Source: Paraburkholderia unamae (GTDB lineage: Bacteria; Pseudomonadota; Gammaproteobacteria; Burkholderiales; Burkholderiaceae). From it: a stretch of DNA of 64,000 nucleotides. The stretch covers positions 248,001-312,000 of the forward strand of contig NZ_QLSU01000008.1 in NCBI RefSeq assembly GCF_003268775.1, read 5' to 3'. Below are positions 49,301 through 59,031 of this stretch, in pieces. Position numbers and translations under genes: made by a program. The notes beneath the pieces are model-generated. The model made no database searches, had not been told where the DNA came from, and saw only the letters and a list, made by a program, of their open reading frames with translations. How positions within the stretch are numbered: position 1 is the first letter of the stretch; every line of letters begins with the position of its first letter.

Positions 49301-51505
49301 ATGAAGACCGGGGTAGGCAGCACGACTGCCATCGCGTTGCTGCTTTATCTGCTCGGCGGCGGTGGCGCCGCGCTGGCGCAGACAGCCAATGACAATGCAC
49401 AAGGCGCCGCGAGTGATGGCGCAACGGACGCGGGCAAGCAGCTTCCCGCCGTCAAAGTCAGCAACCGGCGCGAACAGACCACGACCGGCACCGCTGACGG
49501 TTATGTGCCGATTACGGCCGTTACTGCCACTAAAACGGACACGCCACTCATCGAGACGCCGCAGTCGGTTTCCGTCGTCACGCGCGACCAGATGACCGAC
49601 CAGAACGCCCAGACCGTGACCGAGGCGCTGCGCTACACCGCGAGCGTCACCTCGGAGATCCGCGGCGCGTCGGCGGCCGGTGCGCCCTATCTGATGAGCC
49701 GCGGCTTCTATCTGGAGCAGTTCCTCGACGGCGCGCGGCAACCGAGCGACATCAGCTTCGGCTACGCGATTCCCGCGTTCGATCCCTACGGGCTCGAACG
49801 CATCGACGTGCTGCACGGCCCGGCTTCGGTGCTCTACGGTCAGGCCAACCCCGGCGGCGTCGCCAACCTGGTGAGCAAGCAGCCCACCACGACGCCGGTT
49901 CACGAGGTGTTCTTCACCACGGGCAGCCACAATCGCGCGGAAGGCGGCTTCGACCTTGGCGGCGCCATCAACCAGGATGGCTCGCTCTCCTACCGGTTGA
50001 CGGGCACGGCGAACCGCAACGACACGCAGGTCGACGGCGCGAAGCAAAGCCACGTGTACATCGCGCCCGCCATCACCTGGAAGCCGGACGCGAACACCAC
50101 GCTCACGGTGCTCGCGAAGTACCAGCGCGACCCGGACGTGGGCTACTACAACTTCGTGCCGGCGATGGGGAGCCTGTTCGAGACGCCGAACGGCAGGATC
50201 TCGACGCACACGAATCTCGGCGACCCGAACTTCGACTCGCATTCGCGTACGCAGGCTTCGGTCGGCTACCAGTTCGAGCACCGGTTCAACGACGTGTGGA
50301 CCTTCCGCCAGAACCTGCGCTACACGTACGTGCGCGACGACTTCTCGAACGTGTTCGCCAACGGCTTCTCCGACGACTCGGCCACCACGCTGAACCGCTA
50401 CGCGTTCTTCAACGACGAGAGCGCGAAGTTCTTCACGGTCGACAATCAGGCCCAGGCGAAATTCTCGACGGGCCCGGTCAGCCACACGGCGCTCTTCGGC
50501 TTCGACTATCAGCGCGTGCTCTATCGCGAGCGCGTGGGCCTCGGCGCCGCGCCGCAGCTCGATCCTTTCGCGCCGGTCTATCAGAGCGTGGCCATGCCGA
50601 ACGCCACCTCGGACGACAACATCCGCATGACTCAGTTTGGCGTGTACGCACAGGACCAGCTCGCCTGGAACAGGTGGCGCTTCCTGATCGGCGTGCGCCA
50701 GGACTGGGCCTCGTCCGACGACAACAATCCGGTCACGGCGTCGTACACGTCGCAGTCGGCGCGCGCCTTCACGTGGCGCACCGGTCTCGTCTACCTGTTC
50801 GACAACGGCTTCGCACCCTACGCCAGCTTTGCGAAGTCGTTCAATCCCCAGGCGGGCGTGCTCGCCGACGGTTCGGCGGCCAGGCCGACCACGGCCGAGC
50901 AGTACGAAGTGGGCGTGAAATACCAGCCGCGCGGCTACAACAGCTTCATCACGGCCTCGGTGTTCGACCTGCGCGAGCGCAATGTGCTCACGTCCGACCC
51001 GGCGAACCCCGGCTTCAGCACCCAGGCGGGCCAGGTGCGCGCACGCGGGTTCGAGCTCCAGGGTCAGGCCAGTCTTTCCGACGACCTGAATATCACCGCT
51101 TCGTACACCTATCTGAACAACGTCACGACCGATTCGAACGACTCGGCCACGACCATCGACGGCGGCACGACCCCGTTGCAGGGCAAGACGACGTGGGGGA
51201 TTCCGCGCAACGTCGCGGCCGCCTGGATCGACTACACGCTGCACGGCGGTTCGCTGCGCGGCCTCGGGTTCGGCGGGGGCGTGCGCTACCTGGGTTCGAG
51301 CTACGACGAGTCGAACACGATCCGCGTGCCGTCGGTCACGCTCATCGACGCCGCCATTCACTACGACACGGGCCGTCACTGGCTGCTCTCGCTGAACGGG
51401 ACCAACCTGTTCAACCGGCAGTACGTGGCGTCCTGTTTCAGCGCGAACACCTGCACCTACGGCGACGGCGTCGAGGTGCTCGCGACCGCGCGCTATCGCT
51501 GGTAA
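49301..51505 (+). CDS. TonB-dependent siderophore receptor (FhuA/FoxA type)
   Basis: The 734-residue protein has a signal peptide to about residue 26, then a plug domain with the TonB-box region and IETPQSVSVVTRDQMTDQ, RIDVLHGPASVLYGQANPGG, and a 22-strand barrel ending in ATARYRW with an aromatic terminus. There is no N-terminal STN signalling domain, so it does not act through an anti-sigma pathway. The sequence resembles ferric-hydroxamate receptors. It heads an operon of FhuC, FhuD, FhuB and an exporter behind a Fur box. Confidence 0.94.
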   Translation: MKTGVGSTTAIALLLYLLGGGGAALAQTANDNAQGAASDGATDAGKQLPAVKVSNRREQTTTGTADGYVPITAVTATKTDTPLIETPQSVSVVTRDQMTDQNAQTVTEALRYTASVTSEIRGASAAGAPYLMSRGFYLEQFLDGARQPSDISFGYAIPAFDPYGLERIDVLHGPASVLYGQANPGGVANLVSKQPTTTPVHEVFFTTGSHNRAEGGFDLGGAINQDGSLSYRLTGTANRNDTQVDGAKQSHVYIAPAITWKPDANTTLTVLAKYQRDPDVGYYNFVPAMGSLFETPNGRISTHTNLGDPNFDSHSRTQASVGYQFEHRFNDVWTFRQNLRYTYVRDDFSNVFANGFSDDSATTLNRYAFFNDESAKFFTVDNQAQAKFSTGPVSHTALFGFDYQRVLYRERVGLGAAPQLDPFAPVYQSVAMPNATSDDNIRMTQFGVYAQDQLAWNRWRFLIGVRQDWASSDDNNPVTASYTSQSARAFTWRTGLVYLFDNGFAPYASFAKSFNPQAGVLADGSAARPTTAEQYEVGVKYQPRGYNSFITASVFDLRERNVLTSDPANPGFSTQAGQVRARGFELQGQASLSDDLNITASYTYLNNVTTDSNDSATTIDGGTTPLQGKTTWGIPRNVAAAWIDYTLHGGSLRGLGFGGGVRYLGSSYDESNTIRVPSVTLIDAAIHYDTGRHWLLSLNGTNLFNRQYVASCFSANTCTYGDGVEVLATARYRW

Positions 51506-51513
51506 GGCAAGCG

Positions 51514-52356
51514 ATGCGTTCGATGCAGGCAACCCACGCGCCCGCTCTCGACGATGCGAGGCAGCCGCGCGAGCGCGCGGGCGGCGCGTTGTACGAGATC
51601 GAGGGCGTGTCATTCGAAGCGGACGCACGCATGCTGCTCGCGCCGCTCTCGCTCTCGCTCACGGCGGGCCGCATGATCGCGCTCATCGGCCATAACGGCT
51701 CGGGCAAGAGCACGCTCCTCAAGCTGCTGGCGCGCCAGCAGGCGCCCTCGGGCGGCTCGCTGCGGTTTGCGGGCCGCGAGCTGGGCACATGGTCCGCGCG
51801 CGAGTTCGCGCGGCGTGTGGCCTACCTGCCGCAGCACCCGCCGCAGGCCGCGGGCATGACCGTGCGCGAGCTCGTCGCGCTAGGCCGGTATCCCTGGCAT
51901 GGCGCGCTGGGCCGCCTGCGCGCGGAGGATCGCGCGATGATCGACGAGGCGTTGCGCGTGACGGATACGGCGCGTTTCGCCGCGCAGCTTGCCGAGCATC
52001 TCTCGGGCGGCGAGCGTCAGCGGGTCTGGCTCGCCATGCTCGTCGCGCAAGGCGCCTCGTGCCTGCTGCTCGACGAGCCGACCTCGGCGCTCGACATCGC
52101 ACACCAGATCGACGTGCTGCGCCTGTTGCGCAGCCTCGCCGACACACACGACCTGAGCGTCGTGATCGTGCTGCACGACATCAACCTCGCCGCGCGCTTT
52201 TGCGACGAACTCGTCGCGCTGCATGGCGGCCGGCTGCTGACGCAAGGCACGCCCGCCGAGCTGATGCGAAGCCCGGTGCTCGAAGCGATCTACGGCGTCC
52301 CCATGGATATCGTGCCGCACCCGCATGGCGGCAGCCCCATCGCGGTGGCGCGCTGA
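51514..52356 (+). CDS. fhuC: Iron-siderophore ABC transporter ATP-binding protein (FhuC type)
   Basis: The protein has 280 residues from ATG 51514; upstream frame extension runs through the receptor gene. It shows Walker A ALIGHNGSGKSTLLKLL, the Q-loop AYLPQHPP, signature HLSGGERQRVWLAMLVAQ, Walker B CLLLDEPTSALD and switch VLHDINLAARF. It energises FhuB to import the ferric siderophore from the periplasm. It starts eight bases after the receptor gene. Confidence 0.92.
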   Translation: MRSMQATHAPALDDARQPRERAGGALYEIEGVSFEADARMLLAPLSLSLTAGRMIALIGHNGSGKSTLLKLLARQQAPSGGSLRFAGRELGTWSAREFARRVAYLPQHPPQAAGMTVRELVALGRYPWHGALGRLRAEDRAMIDEALRVTDTARFAAQLAEHLSGGERQRVWLAMLVAQGASCLLLDEPTSALDIAHQIDVLRLLRSLADTHDLSVVIVLHDINLAARFCDELVALHGGRLLTQGTPAELMRSPVLEAIYGVPMDIVPHPHGGSPIAVAR

Positions 52357-52358
52357 CC

Positions 52359-53291
52359 ATGCAAAGGCGAACCTTTCTGCTTTCAGTGGCCGCCGGCGCG
52401 GCGGCGCTTGGCGGAGGCGCGCCGCGCGCGTCGACCCGCGCTGCCGCGCAACACGACGCACCGCGCGTCGTCGTGCTCGACTGGGGGCTTGCCGAGACGC
52501 TGCTCGCGCTCGGCGTGGTCCCGGCGGGCGTTGCCGAAATCGGCGACTACAACGCGAATGTGGTCACGCCGCGCGTGCCGCCCGGTGTGCCGGACGTCGG
52601 TCTGCGACTCGCGCCGAGCCTCGAGTGGCTCGCGCAGCTTGCTCCCGATCTCATCCTCATCAATTCGAGCCAGGAGTCGCAGCGCGACATGCTGGAGCGC
52701 ATTGCGCCGGTGCGCGCCTTCGCGGTCTATACCGACACGGGCGCGCCCTACCTGCGCGCCGCATCGGTCACGCGCGAACTGGGCGCGCTCTGCCGCCGCG
52801 AGGCGGCCGCGCAGGCCCTCATCGCGCAAACGGCGCAGGCGCTCGCCGCCAACCGCGCGCGTCTTGCAGCGGCTGTCGCGCCCGCACGGCCGCTTTATCT
52901 GATCCGCTTCTTCGACGCGCGGCACGTCGGCGTGTATGGCGCGCGCAGCCTGTTCCAGGATGTGCTCGACACGCTCGGTCTCGCCAACGCTTGGCGCGGC
53001 CCAACCGACTACTGGGGAATCGGCGTCGCGCCGCTGGAGGCGCTGGCCGCCGCGCCCGACGCCAGCATGCTCTACTTCGACCCGCTGCCCCAGGACGTTG
53101 CGCGCACGCTCGCGTCGAACCGCCTGTGGCGAGCGTTGCCGCCCGTCGCCCACGACCGCGTGGCCGCGCTGCCGCCCTTCTGGGGCTTCGGCATGCTGCC
53201 CTCGGCGCGCCGCTTCGGCGATGCGATCACGCGGACCTTGCTCGCGGGACCCGCCAGCGCGACCCACGCAACCGGTATCGCCCACTCATGA
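52359..53291 (+). CDS. fhuD: Iron-siderophore substrate-binding protein (FhuD type)
   Basis: The protein has 310 residues from ATG 52359, two bases after the fhuC stop. The N-terminus MQRRTFLLSVAAGAAALG carries a twin-arginine motif, so export by Tat is likely. The long-helix binding-protein fold is shown by VVVLDWGLAETLLALGVVPA, LAPDLILINSSQ and the late FWGFGMLPSARRF. It delivers the ferric hydroxamate to FhuB. Its last bases overlap the fhuB start (ATGA). Confidence 0.92.
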   Translation: MQRRTFLLSVAAGAAALGGGAPRASTRAAAQHDAPRVVVLDWGLAETLLALGVVPAGVAEIGDYNANVVTPRVPPGVPDVGLRLAPSLEWLAQLAPDLILINSSQESQRDMLERIAPVRAFAVYTDTGAPYLRAASVTRELGALCRREAAAQALIAQTAQALAANRARLAAAVAPARPLYLIRFFDARHVGVYGARSLFQDVLDTLGLANAWRGPTDYWGIGVAPLEALAAAPDASMLYFDPLPQDVARTLASNRLWRALPPVAHDRVAALPPFWGFGMLPSARRFGDAITRTLLAGPASATHATGIAHS

Positions 53292-55387
53292 GCGGAATCG
53301 ATCGTCTTTCTCCGCCGCCGACCGAGGCACCTTCCCAGGCAACCCCCGAGGCACCCCTCGCGACGTCGGCGAGCGCCGGGCACGGGCGCCTTTCCGGCTC
53401 GCTCGTCGTCGTGGCGCTCGGGCTAGCGCTCGTCGCGGCCGTCGGCCTGTCGGCGCTCAACCTGGCCGCTGTCGCGCCACGCTCGCTGTGGTGGCAGGCG
53501 CTCCTTTCGCCCGATGCGCGCGACATCCGCCAGATCATCGTGCACGATAGCTGGCTGCCGCGCATCGTCACCGCCTGGCTCGCCGGCGCGACGCTCGGCC
53601 TCGCGGGCACGATCTTCCAGCAGGTGCTGCGCAATCCGCTCGCCGAGCCGATGACGCTCGGCATTTCCGCCGGGGCCCAGCTCGCGCTCACGCTCGCCGC
53701 GCTCTGGGCGCCCGCTTCGCTCGCCGCTCACGGTCTCGCGCGCGAGCCGGTCGCGCTCGCGGGCGCGCTGGCCGCCGCGGCCATCGTGTTCGGCCTCGCG
53801 TGGCGCAGCGGCCTCGCGCCGGTGACGGTCGCCGTCGCGGGTCTCGTCGTGACGCTCTGGTGCGGCTCGGTCAGCGTCGCGCTCCAGCTCTTTCACACGC
53901 CTTATCTGCGCGGCCTGTTCATCTGGGGCGGCGGCTCGCTCGTCCAGCAGGACTGGAGCGATGTCGCCGCGCTCGCGCCCCGGCTCGCCGTGGGAGGCGT
54001 GCTCGCGTGGCTGCTGCTGCGCCCGCTCCAGCTCTTCAGTCTCGACGACGCCAACGCCCGCAGCCTCGGTCTCGCACTGCGCCGCCTGCGGCTTGCCGCG
54101 CTCGCGCTCGCCGTCATGCTGAGCGCCGCCGTGGTGAGCACGGTTGGCGTGATCGGTTTCATCGGGCTCGCCGCGCCCGCTCTCGCACAGCTCGCGGGCG
54201 CGCGACGCATGGCGCAGCGCCTCGTGCTGGCGCCGTTGTGCGGCGCGCTGCTGCTCTGGCTCACGGATCAGGCCGTGCAACCGCTGGCCAACGCGCTCGG
54301 CGAACTGGTGCCCGCTGGTGCCGCGAGCGCGCTGTTCGGTGCGCCGCTCATGCTGCTCCTGCTCGCGCGCATGCCGCGCACGCAGCGGCTCGACGCCGTC
54401 GCTTCGATATCGCGTCGAGTCTCTCGCGCCATGTCGATCCGGCGTCGCTTCGCGCTGATCGCAATCCTGAGCGCCACAACGTTGGTGCTCGCGTTCGATT
54501 TCGGCCGGGGCGTGCATGGCTGGCAGTTCAGCAGCCTCGCCGATCTCTCGCACGTCGCGATCTGGCGCGCGCCGCGCGAGATTGCCGCCTTCGCGGCCGG
54601 CGTCATGCTCGCGCTGGCAGGCACCCTGTTGCAGCGGCTCACCGGCAATCCGCTCGCGAGTCCGGAGGTGCTGGGCGTGTCCGCCGGGGCCGCGCTCGGC
54701 TTCATCGCGCTCGTGGCCTGCGCGGCCGACGCTGGGCACGGCGCGCGTCTTGCGGCCACGTCCGGCGGCGCGTTCACGACGCTGCTCGCTATCCTCTGGT
54801 TCGCGCGCCGCTCGGCGTTCGCACCGCAACGCGTGCTGCTCGTGGGCATTGCGATCGGCGCGCTGTTTCAGGCCGTGGTGGCCGTGGTCATCGCCGGCGG
54901 CGGCGAACGGGCGGCCACCCTGCTCACCTGGCTCTCGGGTTCCACTTACACGGTCACGCCTCGCGACGCGACGCTCGCGCTCGGACTCTGTCTCGTGCTC
55001 GCCGCGCTTGCGCCGCTCACCGGCAGGCTGCTCGCGATCCTGCCGCTCGGCGACGCCAGCGCACGCGCGCTCGGCGTGCACACGCCGCTTGCGCACGGCG
55101 CGCTGCTCGCCCTCACCGCGTTACTGAGCGCCGCAGCGACCTTGATCGTCGGGCCGCTGTCGTTCGTGGGGCTCACGGCGCCGCATTTCGCCCGCCTCGC
55201 GGGCGCGCGGCGTCCGCTCGACCAGTTGCTGCTCGCCGCGCCCATCGGCGGACTCACGATCGTCATTGCCGACTGGCTCGGGCGCACGCTGCTGTTGCCG
55301 CGCGAACTGCCGGCCGGCCTGGTTGCAACGCTTTTCGGCGCGCCGTGGCTCATGTGGCTGCTCGCGCGGCGCGCCTCCGCCGCCTGA
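53288..55387 (+). CDS. fhuB: Iron-siderophore ABC permease, double-length (FhuB type)
   Basis: The 699-residue protein consists of two fused FecCD permease halves, each with the motif around NPLAEPMTLGISAGAQLAL (first half) and NPLASPEVLGVSAGAALGF (second half), and the coupling sequences GFIGLAAPALAQLAGARR and SFVGLTAPHFARLAGARR. About twenty membrane helices are expected. A single chain thus replaces the usual permease dimer, as in E. coli FhuB. It follows fhuD with a four-base overlap. Confidence 0.94.
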   Translation: MSGIDRLSPPPTEAPSQATPEAPLATSASAGHGRLSGSLVVVALGLALVAAVGLSALNLAAVAPRSLWWQALLSPDARDIRQIIVHDSWLPRIVTAWLAGATLGLAGTIFQQVLRNPLAEPMTLGISAGAQLALTLAALWAPASLAAHGLAREPVALAGALAAAAIVFGLAWRSGLAPVTVAVAGLVVTLWCGSVSVALQLFHTPYLRGLFIWGGGSLVQQDWSDVAALAPRLAVGGVLAWLLLRPLQLFSLDDANARSLGLALRRLRLAALALAVMLSAAVVSTVGVIGFIGLAAPALAQLAGARRMAQRLVLAPLCGALLLWLTDQAVQPLANALGELVPAGAASALFGAPLMLLLLARMPRTQRLDAVASISRRVSRAMSIRRRFALIAILSATTLVLAFDFGRGVHGWQFSSLADLSHVAIWRAPREIAAFAAGVMLALAGTLLQRLTGNPLASPEVLGVSAGAALGFIALVACAADAGHGARLAATSGGAFTTLLAILWFARRSAFAPQRVLLVGIAIGALFQAVVAVVIAGGGERAATLLTWLSGSTYTVTPRDATLALGLCLVLAALAPLTGRLLAILPLGDASARALGVHTPLAHGALLALTALLSAAATLIVGPLSFVGLTAPHFARLAGARRPLDQLLLAAPIGGLTIVIADWLGRTLLLPRELPAGLVATLFGAPWLMWLLARRASAA

Positions 55388-55427
55388 TTTCCCCACTGCA
55401 TCTTCAAGAATAACGACGGAGAAAACC

Positions 55428-57143
55428 ATGCTCTCCCACCTGTTCCGGCTGCTGCGCCGCCTGTGGCCCATCTCGGCGCTCGCAACGCTCATGGGCGCGG
55501 CGAGCGGCATCGCCACGGCGGCGCTGCTCGCCCTCACGAACCGCACGCTGCACGACGGCGACGCCGCGCTGCCGACCTTCGTTGCGAGCTTCGCCGGCCT
55601 CTGCGCGCTTGCGCTCGCGGGCGAAGTGATCTCGGATATCGGCAACAACGTTGTCGGGCAGCGCGTAATCGCGGCGTTGCGCAAGGACCTCTGCGCGAAG
55701 ATCATCGCCGCGCCGATCAGCGAGATCGAGCAGTTTCGCAGCCATCGGCTGATCGCCGCGCTCAATCAGGACATCGATACGATCAGCACGTTTTCCTTCA
55801 TGTTTTCGAGCCTCGCCATCGCAACGGCCACCATCGCCGGTTGCCTCGGCTATCTGTTCGTGCTCTCGCCGATGCTGCTGCTCATTGCGCTCGTCGCCAT
55901 CGCACTCGGCTCGATCGTGCAGTCGCTCGCGAGGCGCGTGGGCATTCGCCGCTTCGGCGCCGCCCGTGAAGCCGAAGATCGCCTGCAAAAGCACTATCGC
56001 GCGATGGTGGACGGCGCCAAGGAGTTGCGCATCAACCGCGAGCGCCGCGCCTTCGTCTACGGCCATGAGCTGTCCGGCACGATCAATGCGATTTTCCGGC
56101 TGCGCGTGCGCGCCGCCAATGTGTTCGTGAGTGCGAACGCGTTCGGCTCGCTGCTGTTCTTCGTCGTGGTCGGTCTCATGCTCGTGCTGCAAGGCGGCGC
56201 GGCCCATGCGGATCGCAGCGTGCTGACCGGATTCGTGCTCGTGCTGCTCTACATGAAGGGGCCGATTCAGGAGATCGTCGGCGCGCTGCCGTCCATCGGG
56301 CGGGCGCAAGTCGCGCTCAGGCGCATTGCGGCGCTTTCCGCACGGTTTTCGAGCAGCGAGCCCGCGCTGCTCGATGCGCCGCCTCGCGCGACGCCACGCA
56401 ACGCGCAGGCGTTCGACACCCACGCGTTCCACACCATCACGCTGCGCGATATCACCTACCGGTTTCCCGCGCCGCAGGACGACAGCCATGCAGGCGCGCC
56501 GGCCGATATGGCCGGCTTCGCGCTCGGGCCGCTTTCGCTGACCGTCGCCCGCGGCGAAACGCTCTTCATCGTTGGCGAGAATGGCTGCGGCAAGACAACC
56601 CTGCTCAAGCTGTTGCTCGGTCTCTATGTGCCGGACAGCGGCGCGCTGCTCGTCGACGACGCACCGGTTCGCGCCGACGGGCTCGACGCCTACCGCCAGC
56701 TTTTTTCGGCGGTCTTCTCCGACTACCACTTGTTCGACACATTGCTGCCCGGCGAGCACACGCGCGAGAGCGAAGCGCAACGCTATCTGGAGCGGCTCGC
56801 GCTCGCGCACAAGGTATCGGTGCGAGACGGCATGTTCAGCACGACGGATCTGTCGACCGGGCAACGCAAGCGACTCGCGCTCGTGCATGCTTATCTGGAG
56901 GGCCGCCCGGTGATGGTGCTCGACGAATGGGCCGCCGACCAGGACCCGACATTCCGGCGCATTTTCTACACCGAGATCCTGCCGGACCTCAAACGCCAGG
57001 GCAAAACACTCATCGTGATTTCGCACGACGACCGCTATTTCGACGCCGCCGACCGGATTATCCGGCTTGAAGACGGGCGCATCGTCGAAGCGGTGCGGCC
57101 GGGGCGCGACACAGCAATGGCGTTCGCCGCGCGCAGATCGTGA
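55428..57143 (+). CDS. Cyclic-peptide/siderophore ABC exporter (PvdE/SyrD family)
   Basis: The protein has 571 residues from ATG 55428, with CGGAGAA upstream. The N-terminal six-helix exporter domain contains the PvdE/SyrD feature RMVDGAKELRINRERR (here RAMVDGAKELRINRERR). The ATPase has Walker A FIVGENGCGKTTLLKLL, the family-specific signature DLSTGQRKRLALVHAYLEG, Walker B PVMVLDEWAADQDP and VISHDDRYF. In ornibactin and pyoverdine loci this half-transporter moves the peptide siderophore or its precursor out of the cytoplasm. Here it closes a ferric-siderophore uptake operon, yet no NRPS gene follows in this window. Confidence 0.92.
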   Translation: MLSHLFRLLRRLWPISALATLMGAASGIATAALLALTNRTLHDGDAALPTFVASFAGLCALALAGEVISDIGNNVVGQRVIAALRKDLCAKIIAAPISEIEQFRSHRLIAALNQDIDTISTFSFMFSSLAIATATIAGCLGYLFVLSPMLLLIALVAIALGSIVQSLARRVGIRRFGAAREAEDRLQKHYRAMVDGAKELRINRERRAFVYGHELSGTINAIFRLRVRAANVFVSANAFGSLLFFVVVGLMLVLQGGAAHADRSVLTGFVLVLLYMKGPIQEIVGALPSIGRAQVALRRIAALSARFSSSEPALLDAPPRATPRNAQAFDTHAFHTITLRDITYRFPAPQDDSHAGAPADMAGFALGPLSLTVARGETLFIVGENGCGKTTLLKLLLGLYVPDSGALLVDDAPVRADGLDAYRQLFSAVFSDYHLFDTLLPGEHTRESEAQRYLERLALAHKVSVRDGMFSTTDLSTGQRKRLALVHAYLEGRPVMVLDEWAADQDPTFRRIFYTEILPDLKRQGKTLIVISHDDRYFDAADRIIRLEDGRIVEAVRPGRDTAMAFAARRS

Positions 57144-57193
57144 TGGGATCCCGCCCAGGCTTCACGCCCTCGACGCAGCGATACGCCAACCCG

Positions 57194-57277
57194 TCAGCGT
57201 CGGCGCCTGCGCAACCGCACCGCGAGGCTCGCCAGGATACCCAGTGTTCCGATCGTTTCCAACAAGGCGCTGAGCAT
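57194..57277 (-). CDS. 27-residue hydrophobic/basic micropeptide downstream of the TauE gene
   Basis: This ATG at 57277 lies 15 bases after the stop codon of the TauE-type gene on the same strand, with GGTGAGG at good spacing. The 27-residue product is one short hydrophobic helix (MLSALLETIGTLGILASLAV) followed by an Arg-rich tail (RLRRRRR), the shape of a single-pass small membrane protein with positive residues inside. No homolog is known to me. The size makes chance a real possibility. Confidence 0.4.
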   Translation of the reverse strand: MLSALLETIGTLGILASLAVRLRRRRR

Positions 57278-57292
57278 GGTGTCCTCACCGAA

Positions 57293-58060
57293 TTAGCGAT
57301 GCAGCAGTAGGGGCGCATACGTTTTCACGAAGAACGCGAGCGTGATGCAGGAAGTGGCCAGCAACGTGAGGGCGCGGATGATTCGCGGCGGCGCCCGGCG
57401 ACCGATGCGCGCCCCGACGTATCCGCCGATGATCGCGCCCACCAGCATGACCCGCGTCTCGGGCCAGCGCACCGCATTGGCGACAATGAAAGCGAGGACC
57501 GCCACGACGTTGGCGGCACTGACCAGCAGCGTGCGCGGTGCGTTGAGGTGTTTCAGGTCAGCGTTTTCGAGCAGGCCCCACATCGCAATCATCATGATGC
57601 CCACCGCGCCGCCGAAGTAGCCGCCGTAGACGCCAAGCGCGAACTGAACGGCCAGCACCGCACGCGCGTGAATGTGCCAGCGTGCGCGTAACGCCTCGCC
57701 CATGCGCCTGCCGAACGCGAGCGCGATGGAAGCCACCAGCAACAGCCACGGCAGCACGAACGTGAACGCCGCGGACGACGTCCACAACAACAGCAGCGCG
57801 CCCGCGAAGCCGCCGCACAGCGTCGTCGCGAGCAGCGCGCGCAGCGACACGGCGCCCACCGGCCGCAGTCCGTCGCGATACGCCCACGCGCTGGCCAGGC
57901 CGCCAGGGAACAGCGCGACAGTGCTGGAAGCATTCGCCTGAACCGGAGGCACGCCCGCCGCGATCAGCGCCGGCAAACTGACGAACGAGCCGCCCCCTGC
58001 CAGCGCATTCATCGCGCCTGCCAGCAATCCTGTTGAAAAAATCAAGGCCGTCGAGTTCAT
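57293..58060 (-). CDS. TauE/SafE-family anion exporter
   Basis: The protein has 255 residues from ATG 58060; a TTG at 58096 would add twelve. About eight helices carry the two half-repeats typical of PF01925: LLAGAMNALAGGGSFVSLPA, ANASSTVALFPGGLASAWAY and GVYGGYFGGAVGIMMIAMWG. Members export sulfite, sulfoacetate or related organosulfonates, and some are less well defined. It diverges from a LysR regulator at 58150, the likely controller. Confidence 0.9.
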   Translation of the reverse strand: MNSTALIFSTGLLAGAMNALAGGGSFVSLPALIAAGVPPVQANASSTVALFPGGLASAWAYRDGLRPVGAVSLRALLATTLCGGFAGALLLLWTSSAAFTFVLPWLLLVASIALAFGRRMGEALRARWHIHARAVLAVQFALGVYGGYFGGAVGIMMIAMWGLLENADLKHLNAPRTLLVSAANVVAVLAFIVANAVRWPETRVMLVGAIIGGYVGARIGRRAPPRIIRALTLLATSCITLAFFVKTYAPLLLHR

Positions 58061-58149
58061 GCCAGCGATGTTAGTCGCCGCCCCACATTCCGACAATCTG
58101 GCAATTCCGGTGCTAGACTTCGGAAAATCCGAACCTATGACAATCGCCC

Positions 58150-59031
58150 ATGCGCTTCGACTTGACCGATTTGCGCCTATTCCTGAGCGTGGTGGAATGC
58201 GGCAGCCTCACACATGGCGCCCAGGCAATGCATCTCGCGCTGGCATCGGTCAGCGAGCGCATGGCCAGCATGGAAGCGGCGCTGGGCGCGCCGTTACTGG
58301 AACGCAACCGTCGCGGCGTGCGCACGACCGCTGCGGGCGACGCCCTGGTCCGTCATGCGCGTTCGATCCTGGGTCAGGTCGAAATGATGCGCGGGGAACT
58401 GCGGACCTACGCAACGGGCCTGAAAGGGCGCATCCGGCTGCTCTCCAACACCGCCGCCATGGCGGCGTTCCTGCCGCCGCAGCTCTGCCGATTTCTGGCG
58501 GCGCATCGCGACCTGTCGATCGATCTGGAGGAGCGGCCCAGCGCCGAGATCGTCCAGACCCTCATGGACAGGCGCGCGGATCTGGGTGTCGTTGCGGACA
58601 TCACGGATCTCGGCACGCTGCAAACGCACCTGATCGCCAGCGACCAGCTCGTCGTGGTCGCGAGCCATTCGCATCGTTTCTCCCGGCAATCGGACGTTGC
58701 CTTTACCGATATCCTCGACGAGCCCATCGTGGGCATGGCGGACACGGCGCTCGAAACGCATCTCGCGGAACGTGCATCGCGTCTGGGGCGGCAGCTCGAC
58801 TACCGCATCCAGTTGCGCAACGTCGACCATGTGGTCATGCACGTGGAAGCCGGCATTGGCGTTTCAATCCTTTCCGAAGGGCTGGCCAGAACGCTGCGCC
58901 GCGACCTCACCGTCCTGCCGCTATCGGAAGCGTGGTCCACGCGACGGCTCTACCTCTGCGCGCGCGACTTTTCCGCACTGACTCCGCACGCCGGCCTGCT
59001 GGCCGAGCAACTGCGGCAGAGCGCGCCGTAG
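58150..59031 (+). CDS. LysR-family transcriptional regulator
   Basis: The 293-residue protein has an N-terminal helix-turn-helix (LRLFLSVVECGSLTHGAQAM, then ASVSERMASMEAALGAPLL) and a two-lobed LysR substrate domain. The divergent TauE-type gene starts 89 bases away, so regulation of that exporter is probable. The intergenic region has no obvious T-N11-A repeat that I would commit to. Confidence 0.93.
   Translation: MRFDLTDLRLFLSVVECGSLTHGAQAMHLALASVSERMASMEAALGAPLLERNRRGVRTTAAGDALVRHARSILGQVEMMRGELRTYATGLKGRIRLLSNTAAMAAFLPPQLCRFLAAHRDLSIDLEERPSAEIVQTLMDRRADLGVVADITDLGTLQTHLIASDQLVVVASHSHRFSRQSDVAFTDILDEPIVGMADTALETHLAERASRLGRQLDYRIQLRNVDHVVMHVEAGIGVSILSEGLARTLRRDLTVLPLSEAWSTRRLYLCARDFSALTPHAGLLAEQLRQSAP

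Noticed and set aside
53423..55096. 557-residue minus-strand frame opposite fhuB
   Set aside because: It is extremely Arg/Glu/Ala/Gly-rich, antisense to a duplicated FecCD permease with perfect motifs.
55404..57026. 540-residue minus-strand frame opposite the PvdE-type exporter
   Set aside because: It is a compositional shadow of the exporter gene with no recognisable domain.
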